A DNA stretch of 64,000 nt from CAKVLS01 sp045651685 (lineage in GTDB: Bacteria; Bacillota; Clostridia; Christensenellales; UBA1242), in assembly GCA_045651685.1 (NCBI GenBank), contig JAZRSV010000003.1, positions 3,156 to 67,155 of the forward strand, given 5' to 3'. A program made the position numbers and the translations under genes. The notes under the pieces were generated by a model, which was not told where the DNA came from, did no database searches, and was given only the letters and a program-made list of their open reading frames with translations. Shown piece after piece: positions 33,203 through 45,400 of this stretch. Positions within the stretch are counted from its first letter, which is position 1. Each line of letters starts with the position of its first letter.

Positions 33203-33475
33203 AAATTTTGTCCTTTTATTTTTTTTGAATATAACTGCCTTTGAGGGCAGCCGTCATAGTAAAGGGTATTTGTTTTTTAATTTTTAGTCAAACATTTTGC
33301 AGTATTTTTTTGCAAAACCCACCCTAAAATGTTTTGTGACGAAGTTAACTTTTTTATTTTTTATTGGCCAAAAATATTTGCCTAAAATATGGTAAATAAT
33401 ATATTATATTATATATAATTATACTAAAATGTCGGACTATGTATTTTGACAATAAATGTCACTTGAGGTGTTGAT
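33203..33475. other. Intergenic region between tex and the giant lipoprotein gene
   Basis: No gene is seen. It holds a short hairpin in the tex leader (CTGCC/GGCAG, near 33237-33252), a pair of AT-rich inverted repeats (TTTTGCA with TGCAAAA and AACATTTT with AAAATGTT, near 33291-33337), and extremely AT-rich sequence before the giant gene. A candidate plus-strand promoter is TTGCCT (33378-33383), 16 bases, TATATT (33400-33405). The ribosome site GAGGTG lies 10 bases before the ATG at 33476. Confidence 0.4.
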
Positions 33476-36400
33476 ATGAAAAAATTTGCAAAAGTATTAT
33501 TAGTATTGTGCATGCTTGTTATGACAAGCACTGTTTTTGCCGCGTGCGGAGCGCCAAAAATAACGAGTCTGCGAATAACCGGAGTACCACAATATGTCAC
33601 AGTAGGACAAGAGTTTACTTTGCAGGCAATATTAACGCCAGCCAAGGCATCTCAAAAAGATGTTGTATGGTCTAGTAGTGATTCGACCAAAGCTGTTGTA
33701 AATGAGTTTGGTAAGGTCACACCTCTTTCTTTAGGTACAGTTATCATTACGGCAGCTAGCAAAAAAGACGCTACCAAAAAAGATCATGTAACTATTGAGA
33801 TTAAGTCAACCACCTCTGACATAATGATCGAAAACTTTACAACAACATATGACGGCACACCAAAAAGTGTGAGTGTAAAATATGCCCCAGCAGGTATGAA
33901 ATTAAAATACACTTACAAACTAGGCAACGCAGAACCTACCGAAACACCACCAGCAAACGCAGGTGTTTATACAGTATCTGTATATCAAGAAGGTAGCAAC
34001 ATTGTTGAAGCACAATGTATTTTAAGAATCAACCCAAGAGAAGTCACCATTAACATTGACGACAAATCAAAAGTGTTTGGTGCACAAGAACCATCATACA
34101 CATCTAGCATCTCTGGCCTTGTTGGTATAGACACATTAGAATATACCGTTGGCAGAATAGATACTTTAGAAGATGTAGGTAGATACAAAATAACAGCTAC
34201 TACACATCAAGTAAATCCAAACTACACAGTTTTGATAAACGATGGCACATTAGAAATCATACCAAGAGATGTTAAGATAGTACCACACAACAAAACAAGT
34301 ATTTATGGTGACCCACTAGCTCAACTAACATTTGACATACAAGACCTTGCAGGCAATGTATTGAGCAACATAGATCAATCAAATGTAGCAGGTACATTAA
34401 AAATTTCTACCAATGGCAATTTAGAAAAATTGTCTGTAGGCTCATACACCATCACAAGCTCTAACCTAATCTCTACTAACTTAAACATTAGAGAAAACGC
34501 AACAGCAACATACAAGATCGAAAAAAGAACAGCTTATGTTGCAGTCACCGCTAACCAAGGTAAGTTTGCAGGCGCTGCAGATCCTGTTATCGAAAAAGTT
34601 ATATCTAATACCGTAGAAGGTGACGACTTATCACAATGTCTTTATAGAGAAGAAGGCGAACTTGTAGGTTTTTATCAATACCTTTTAGATAATACAATCA
34701 ATACCAATTATAAATTAGTATTTACAACTGCTTCTATCTTTAGCATTAGATCTAATCAAATATCTATTGCGGTAGAAAGCTTTAGTATGCCTTACTCACC
34801 AACTCAAGCAGGCTCTTATATCCCAGCAGACAAGTTAAAGTATATCGTGACATTTAACGGCGTATCTAATTATGCTACAATGGACGGCTCTGGATATATA
34901 ATCTTGCAAGGTATCGAAAGAGTATTCCCAAGTGTAGAGTTGCAACAAGTAGCAAGCTTAACCGAGATAGAAAAACAAAATATTTATCAAAAATGGAAGA
35001 TGACACCATCTTTGATATCTAGCGAAAATATAATCGATGATCAAAAGTACGAATATACTTTTGAAGAAACACACAAATTTATAACAAAACTTGACTTGAT
35101 AGTGACTGCAAAAGATGCTAGCAAGTTCTACAAAGACGAAGATCCAACATTTGAATTTACACTTGATGGCCTAGTTGGCAACGATACAGTATCAGTTGCT
35201 CAAAAGATGGCGTTTACTAGAGATAAGACTGGCAACAGTGAAGATGTTGGCACATACGAAATATTCATTGACAAAAAAGCTTTGCAAGATGGCAAAGATT
35301 ATTACAAACCTACTTTTGTAGGAGCTACCTTTACTATACTAAAGAGACCTATTTACATCACTCCTATTAGTTATACCGAAGAAGATGGCAATGCAGTATA
35401 CTATGGCGAACCAGAAAAAGAGCTAAACTACGACACAACCGATTCTAACTTGCCAAATAGCTGCAGACTATCAGATGTATTTACAGGCACATTGACAAGG
35501 GGTACTGGTACTTCTGTTGGTATATATGATATCACTATCAAAAACCTAGAAGTCACCAAAAACTTTGAATTAGTATTTACCCCAGGTAAATATCAAATTA
35601 TACCAAGACCTTGGTATATTACAGTTCAAGACAAAACAATCACCTATGGTGAGAGCGCTTCTAACTTCTTGTATAACAGCGAACCATACAAAGGTCCAGA
35701 TGGTTCGGCAGAATATATTTTGAGCAAGCCAATTATCAATGGCAAGCCTGCCCTAACCAAAAATCAAACTTTATATGCAAACGACCTAACCGATGCTAAC
35801 CCAAATAACGACTATTACGAAATCGGCCAAGGCAACCTTACTGCTGGTCCAAACTTTACGATTTTGTTTACCAGCGGCAAACTTACAGTGACAAAGAGAC
35901 AAGTGACATTGTCATTTATCTCACAATCATATGAGTATGGTACAGAGAGACCTGCACTATCTTATGCATTTTCTCCAGCACTTGCTAACGGCGACACAGT
36001 AAAATCTTTAGATTATCTCGAAGACAATTCTGTTAACTCTAAAGTATTTACTCTAAAAAATGTCGATGGTAGCTATCAATACTCTATCGAATTCCAAAAC
36101 TCTAATGGCAAACTTGTTAATGACTGCTACGATGTAAGCATTAACGAACAAGCTGTAGAATTGTATGTAGTTGGTGCTTCTTTATTGCAAATAGAAGTTA
36201 TTAGCAAACAAGACATCACAACTAGCACATCTACAGTGACATATGGCGACATATTTGCTTTTACAGAGTTGTTTGATCTTCGTATCAAAAATAATGTCAA
36301 CAACTACTCTTTACAATATACTGATGCATCTTTTATCTCATTGACTGGTGTATCCCCTATTAATGCTGGTAGTTATACAATCGCATTTATCACCAACCCA

Positions 36401-39400
36401 GCTGATGCAAATGTTGTAAAAGTTCTTAATGCTGGCGGCGAAGATATTTCTGAAAACTTTGCGCTTGATGTAGAGGTGCGTGGTATCTTAAATATCGAAA
36501 AAGCTAATTTGACATTATTGTCAGCTCCTACCGTACAAGACATGGAGTACGGTTCTGAATACCCATCAATCATTAATGCAATTTATACTTTTGACAATGC
36601 CCGCACAGGCGAAACAGAAATATATTCTGCATTAGCAACAGATTATACCGTAGCAGATTATAGCGCAAGTAATGTTAGAGATGTACCTTACATTATAAGA
36701 GCTATATACAACCCTACTTCTAAAAACTTTAATCCTTATACTCACGATGGCCTAGAGTTAACTATTATCAAAAAAGAATTGTCAACAGACGCTGTCACTT
36801 GGATGCATGGCCAATCATTTGACACCGATGGCGTAGATGATGGCGAAGGCACAATTACAGTCACTCTAGAAGAAGAAGTATCACCAGCAGTATATCAAAG
36901 TGCTTATGTTGCTTCTGCTAACGATGTTGTTATACCAGCATCTTTAGACCATATCAAAATAAATGTTGCTTATGTTTACAAAGGTTTCTTCTTTAGCAGT
37001 GATGCTACTACTAGAGGTCAACTACCTTACAAAAATAGCGAATCTGATTTTGGTTATGTTTCTGTAGGCAATGACTACACTTACAAAGCAGAACTAAAAG
37101 ATGGTGTTATAACCTTCTACTATATTGGTAAAGACGAAGCTGGCAACGAAAAGATATACAAACTTGACGATACATATTTAGAAATCTCTTCTACAGCTCC
37201 AACAAGAGCCGGCATTTACTATGTCACTGCAAGAGTTTCTACAACTGATGCAAACTACACATTTAACAAACAAGACTTTGCTAGCTTGTATGTAGTACAC
37301 AAGAGCGCTGCAACAATTTATTTTGCAGAGGCAGAAAGTGGTGTCACTTACAATACAGATGGCATACTTAACTTAACATTTACATCTGACATCACTGGTG
37401 CAGAAGTAAAAACTCTTGGATACAAATATTATCCAAACGGCACAGACCACGAACCAGAAGACTTTGTCGGCACACCAACAGAAGTTGGCAACTACATTGT
37501 TATTGTCGAAGTAGACTCAGAAAACTTCTACAAAAAATCTGAACTTGGTTTTGTGATTAATCAAGCAATATTAGAAGTTGCTTGGGGCTCAAACACTAAC
37601 ATTAACTTCAGAGAATCTACTGGTCAAAGTGTAGACTTTGTATTGTCAGTTAATGGCATCACATTATTTACTTTCAAAAACGGCAGCACTAACAACGGTG
37701 AGATCGAACCACTTAACAACATCGGTTGGATTGAGTTCGAGTTTAGTGATGGCACAAATACTTCAAAACAACTTCCAGTTTCTGCGGGCACTTATACCTT
37801 GACTATATCTGTAAAAGCAGACGGCGAAGGTGTAAACTACAAGACTGCTACCCTTGGAGGAGAAACTTGCGCGTTTATTATCATTCCAAAGATTTATTCT
37901 GGTAGCATCACATTCCAAGATGCAACTATCAACTATGATGTGACATACGAAAGAGAAAACGGACACATTGCAATGTACGAAACAATAAAAACTGCAATGG
38001 TTAGAGACCCTCACGGCGAAATCCTAGATGAGATAGCAGGCTCTGGCATATACAACATTCAATTGTTTGTAAACAACGGTCTAGAGATTGGTAAGGTAGA
38101 CAACTCATTTGTTCCACTTATCAACCAAGCTGGACGAACATTTGAAATCAAGCTTGTTATATCTGACCCATCAGGCAATGTTGGTACAGCAACTCAAACA
38201 GCTATACTTACTGTTCAAAAATCTAACATGCCTACATTTAACAGATATAGCACAACAGTGACCAAACAAATTGACTTTACTGGTCAAAGAATATTTAACC
38301 CACTAACAGATACAAGTGGCAATATATATACCCCAACTATTTATAACGAGGCAGACAAGTCTTGGACTTATGCAGAAAAAGGTGATGCAGAGTTATTCTT
38401 CGGTATTACTTATAGATACTATAACAATACCGACAATACTATACTTGCAGACGCACCTATCACAATGCCAAACAATGTTACAATTCAATTTAAGGTTGTA
38501 GCAGAGGTAACTGCAGGTGCTAACTACAATGCGCCAGCAATACCTGTTTACGAAGGCTTGTTTACTATCGCAAAAACAAACTTCTCATTTGACAGAAATG
38601 ACATATCAGAAGTGACTTATACTTACGGCTACGAAAATGCCGAAGTTGATGCTATTGCAATCAACAGTGCTGGCGACCAACTAATACTAAAATATGTTGG
38701 TGTTGATACCGGCAACTACACAGTAGAAGATGGTATTGTATGCTTACGCAAATACAGAAACAATGATTCTGGTACAGAATATACTTCATTACCTACTGCT
38801 GCTGGCGAATATACAGTTTCTTACAAGATTGTTTCTGACAAATCTATGTTTAAGAATGCTGACAATGCATCTGACTTTGAAACAACAAAAACTTTGATTA
38901 TTAATCCAAGACAAATTGACTGTTGTGATCAAATCATCAATATTGCATCTAACCCAGCAACTCCAAACCCAGCGTTGTTATATTCTAGACAAATTAAGAC
39001 CTTTGGTTATAAGACCAAAGCAACCTTCCCAGATCACTTAAAAGAACTATTTGGTGCATCTACTACTCCAAACATCTTATTTAACCTATATAGAGAAGAT
39101 GGCACACTTATTGTTGGTGGCGTACTTGCAAGAAACCTTTTGAGCACAATGAAAACTCAAGACGCTGGCAACTACCTATTTACATTGTCACCATCATCTA
39201 ACACTAACTTCTGCGAAAGCGAAAAATATCCTTTGGTTATTCATCGCAATGCGGTAACATTGTCATTTATAACTGGCGCTGGCAACACTGATGTACATTA
39301 TGACAGCGATACAGGCATTTATTCACAAACAGTTGGTTATACTGCAAGTGAAAACCCATTTGATGTGACCAAGATAAAGGTTACTGGCAGATTAAGTTCT

Positions 39401-42400
39401 TCTTTAGACAACTCTGTACTTGGCTACAGCGATTATGTAGTAAGATACAAGAGAGTTGATCAAGATTATACATACTTTACTACTGACATCCCTGTCACTC
39501 AAGGTATATATGATGTAGAAATTGTTCTTCGCAATGGTATTTATCAATCTCCTGATCGTGATATCAACGAAGATCCAGCTACTGCCGAAACATTGCCTTT
39601 ACAACTTGTTTACGAAATTTATGCTCCTACTTTGACACTTTCTGTAAACAACAACAACTATACCTACAAAGATTATTCTACCGACAGCTTTATTATTAAT
39701 GCTTACTATGGTGGTACAAGTAGAGGTTCATTTAACGCTGGTGTACACACTGGTGGTACATGGATACTTAACCAAGATCAAATCAATGCTGGCGGCATTA
39801 CAGTGACTTATCAAGGTGATGCTACACCTACTAACATTGATGCATTGATCGCAAGCACCTTGGCAGAAGCTCAAGCTTATGATCCAAGTATAAGACTTTC
39901 TACTATCGAAGAGTTTAATAATCAAAATGTTGGTGCTTATACAACATATGTTATGTTTATAAGCGACGACTTAAACTTTGCTCCAACTATTGGACAAATC
40001 ACATTTAATGTTTCTCCAAAACTTGTCACAGTAAACGAATTGTCTTGCGAAGATGAGCACGGCGCTGCATTAGATGACAGATTAACTTATGATTCTGTAA
40101 ACAACAAGTTTGTATATACAGTAAACATTGTTGCAGAACCTGTATTCCAAAGCAACACATGGTCATTTGAGCCAATTACTTATAGTGGTCCAACAAATAC
40201 AAGATTTAGATTAAAAAATCCTATTGACGGTGTATCTGATATTCTTGAAGCAAATATAAGATTTACTACCCTAAACCTAGACAGCACTTGGTTGTACGAT
40301 CAATTTGAAGCTGGTGGTCAAGGTTATACAATTTCTTATACTTTAACAACACTAACTGCTATTGCAGAAAGCACTGGCAACTTTGAGTTTGCAATGCTAG
40401 ATACTAGCCCAGTTGGCTTTGAATATGTGATAACTATATCTAAAGGCGCAATGCCAAATGTGTTTACTATTACAAACATTGCTCAACCTTATGACACTTA
40501 CGAAGTTTACGCAGAGCAATTTACTAATGCTTCTCAATTAGCATTTAGCAACTTTGTATCTTTTGCTGGTAGCACAACAAGTTCTCCTGTAGAATCAGAA
40601 TTTAAGTACTTTAACGCAGCTTATAATGATCCTAGCGAAACTTTTGATGCACATATTACTTTCTTTGGATTCTTCATGCAAACAGCAACTGGTGACAATA
40701 TCCAAACTAGTGGAAATGTCACTTTGGACAATCCAGGCAAAGGCAGCAAGATAAACAAAACTGCACAATATGCTACATACAAAATTGTTTATGACATCCC
40801 AGAAAGTATTTTCTTTAGTGCAACTAAACTAAATATATTCTATACAGTAGAGCCAAAAGGTCTTACTGCTAAACTAGATAGACAAATACTAGATGGTAGC
40901 GGTTTACCTTCTATACAAATTCTTGATGGCGATGCAGAAGTTGATTATCAAGCAACTGTTAAGATAACTCTTGCAGACGAAACAGAAACTTTACTGCTAT
41001 ACACTTCAAAGAGAACTAGTGGCACTACAACTACTAATACAGATATTATTGCAGGAGCTCACACTCTTATTGCAGAGGCAGCTGGCAATACAACTATCTT
41101 TGCAGTAGAAATTGAGTTAACTAGTCTTGGTGACGGCATTGTTATGGACAACATAACACTAAACAATCATCTAGAGGGCGAAGACAGAACTACTATTGTT
41201 TACTTACTATATGTTGCTAGTTCTACCGACCTAGGTAGCTATGACCTATATGGCACAATAGACAACAGAACAGTTCTTTCTAACATCTTGGGTCAATCTG
41301 ATCCAATCAAAGCAAACAACCTAATTAACAATTTGGGCTTAAGCATCGAATGGTCTACCGGTGTACAAAGTGCATTAGAGTTGTCTAACTACATGGTTAC
41401 CGAAAGCGTTGTATCATCATTTGTAGTACCTGACGACTTAGGTTCAGATGATTCTCCATTGCCAGAATCTCCAGATGGAACATGTATGTACTTTGAAGTA
41501 AACATTGCTCAATACCTAATTGACAATGATACTAATATATATCCTTGTTCTAACCTAGTTGTTTATATTGTTATTGGCGAAGACAAAATACCAACTAATG
41601 TATCTCTTGATGTATCATTTGGTATCACACTTGATGTGACCGATACAATATTTACATATACTGGCGAAACCCAAGCTCCAACAGCTGCTCTAAAATTGTA
41701 TGCATTTAACTATCGCAACGAATTTAGATACAAGATGGTTTCTGGTTCACCACAAGTGGATGCTGAAGGCAACAAAATTATCGAAGATATCGTAGATATT
41801 CTAGAACCTGTTTATATCGATTGCGACAATACTACATTGCAAGTTGTATATAAGAAAGGCGGTTCTATCGTTGCTAATCCTAAAGACGCTGGCGAATATC
41901 AAGCAATTTACACATACACTGTTGGTTCTAAAACATACTCACAAGTAATACCATTTACTATTAAGGCTGAGGTTGTAGAAGTTGTTATGGCAAACCAAGA
42001 GTTTGACTATGATGGTTCTGCACATACTTTAACAGCGACAGCTACAAAAGATGGTCACCCACTTAATATTAAATATTCTTACTTTAACTCTGCTGGCACA
42101 CCATTGGTTGCTAGTCAAATAAAAGATGCAGGCACTTATCGTGTAGAAGCATACATTAATGAACCTAACTACGAAGGTTATACATATGCAATACTAACTA
42201 TAAGAAAACTTGCAACAAATATTCAAGTCACTCCTCTATCAGCGGCAGACTCAATCTATAGGCCAAGTACAACTTTTGCACCAACCTATAAGATTTATGA
42301 TGCTTCTGGCAGAGATATTACTCAACTACTAAAAGATGACGGCGCAGTTACTGTCACTTACAAATTAAGAGAAAACGGATCTTATGGTTCGACAGCTCCT

Positions 42401-45400
42401 AATGTTGCAGGTACATTTAAGATAAAAATTGCAGTCACTGGTTCTACTAACTATTTTGATAGCACATTAGAATACACCTACATTATTTCTAAAGCAATTA
42501 CCAGCATTAGCTATACATTGCCAACAAGTGTAGACCTAGTATATGATGGCGAAGCAAAAGAAGTAACCAATGTCGTAGCAGCAAATGGCACAGCAACAAC
42601 TGTCACATATAATGGCGCTACAACAGCTCCAAAAGATGTAGGCTTGTATAAAGTTGTTATAACTTCTACATCAACCGACAACTACGAAGCTTGCGAAGTT
42701 GTAGATTATTTTGAAATAACACCTCAAGCTTTGGCAGTCACTTATGATGGTTATGAACTAACCACTACAGTAGAAGTAGATTATGTTGACAACCTAGAAT
42801 TGTCATATACAGCAAACTGTGACCAAACTGTCACATACGCAGGCTTTAAGTATAATGATGATGGCGAGTTAGAAACAACCGTAACTTCATTAGGTTCTAA
42901 CCAACCTACCACCCCTGGTGTATATACAGCTACTCACAAAGCTGTTAATAGCAACTACGAAGGCACAATTGTTTATACTATTAAGATTAATAGAGTAAAC
43001 ACAACCTTTGCAATGACAGGTTTTATGTTTACCTATAACAAAGCCCCTCAAACTCCAGGCGTTACAGCTACAGTTGCAGACTATACTGTGACTTATACCG
43101 GATCTACTTATAATGGCACTGAATACAACAGCACAACTGCTCCAACAGACGCTGGTATGTATACAGCTACTTTGGTATTTGAAGGCAATGCATTGTACTT
43201 GCCACAAACAACAAGTGCTGTGTTTACTATTAACAAAGCTGCTGTAGAGCTTACTTTAGAAGATATCGTAACAACATATGACGGCACAGCTAAAGCACCT
43301 ACCGTTGTGGCAAAAATCGATGGTGTTGTAGATCCTGACTTTACAAATTATCAAATTGTATATTCAGATCAAACTGTAGATCCAATTGATGCAGGTACAT
43401 ACACTGTTTATGCATATTCTACAGACAACAACTATGTAGGCGTATCTAGCCAAGTATTGTTCTCTATCTCTCCTGCAGATGTTATAATAACTCTTGTTAA
43501 AGCTGATGGTAAGTTTACTTACGGTGATACAGAAACAATCATCGAAACAATTAATGTACCACATTACAAAATATTGTATTCTGGTAAATCTTACTTGTCA
43601 GATGGTTCTTTACCAACAGAGGACAACTACAATGTAATAGATCACATACCAACACTTGCTGGCGAATACAAAGGCAAAGTTATCTCAAGCAACTACAAAC
43701 CTTTCGAATTTACATTTAGTATCGAAAAAGTGTCTGTAGCTATCACTATGAGTCCTATGACTATAACTGTTGGTCAATTCTTACAATTATCAGACAAAAT
43801 TGGTGGCTATAATGTAGAATACACATTTGCCTTTGGTGCTACTGATTATGGTACTACAAAACCAACTCAAGTTGGCGTTTATACCATGACAGCTACTATC
43901 AAAGAGCAAAACCATCAAGGCACAGCTACTGCAGTATTAACTATTGCTCCAATAACAACTGGTCAAGAAAATTACATACATTTGTCTCAACCATACTTTA
44001 TGTATACTGGCGACACTATTAATATAGGCGCAGTTATGTATGTTGGCGGCGCAGTAAGAACTCCTGATAGTACAGAATTTGTTCGTTATCATGGCGGCGG
44101 CACATTTATAGAAACTAGTGTTAAAAATATTGGTCAATACCAACTAACACTAAAAGCTGGTCTTGTGACATTAACTCAAACATTTGAAGTTATACCAGAA
44201 ATTAACCTAGAGTTCCCTACTAACGCGATTTATACTGGCGAAACATTTAGTGTAAATTATAGATATGTAAACTCTTCAGAGCAATCTTACGAGGTTACTA
44301 ACAATTTAAGTCTAATATTTAACTTAAATGGCAAATTTACTAGCAGTGTACGCGATGCAGGTACTTATACCGTATACTTGCTATACAAAAATAGCATTGT
44401 AAAACAACAAAGCTTTGAAGTTCAAAAACAAACTGTTTCTTTACCTACTGCAAAGTGGACAAAGACATTTGGTGAAGAATTCCCAAGCAAAGTTGGACCT
44501 TATAAAGTAACATATCAATTTAGCACTAATGGTGGTGTAACATACACCGATCGCATGCCTACAGCGGGCAATGGTTATAAACTATTGATTGTAGTTGATG
44601 AAAAGAACTATCAAGGCACTCAAGAAGTTGACCTAGATATCGCAAAAGCTCAATTAGTACTAGACTTTGGCGAGATTGTTTGTGACTACACAGGCACAGC
44701 AATAGTATTACCAACATCATATCAAGGTATAACCGGCATTAATTATACCTTCTCTACTCAACCTAACTTGTCAAGTCCTAGACCAGGAACTCCAACAGAA
44801 CCAGGAGAGTATTATGTGACAGCAAGCATCAGCGAAGCAAACTATTCTGTTAAGTATCCAGGCACTGATACATATATTAAAGTGACTATCAATGCAGTCA
44901 CTCCAAACTATGTAGTAAAAGACCTAATCCATACTTATGATGGTACAGCAAAAGCTGTTAATGCATCTGTTGTTATTAATGGCAGATCTGCTCGTGTAAG
45001 AATTGTTTATAGCACAGCAAGCCCTACAGATGTGGGCGATTATACAGTAACACTTTCTGTAGAAGGCGATACTCATTATCTAGAACAAACTTATACAATG
45101 ACTATTTTGCCAGCTACTCCAACTATTACTTATACATTACCTTCTAACCTAACTTATGAAGAAGGCGTTTCTAAAGAAATTATTGATGCTACATCTTCTA
45201 GTGGAAGTGCTGTCACAGTCACTTACAAGAAAGATGGTAGCGATGCTAACCCAATCTCTGCGGGCAATTATGTAGCAACATTAAGCTGTCCAGCAGTTGG
45301 CAACTATGCCGCAGCAGAAGTTTTTGTTGCATTTACAATTAACAAGGCAATGCCAGAGTTTAGTTATGGTGTTGATAGCATTAATTACCTAACTTACGAC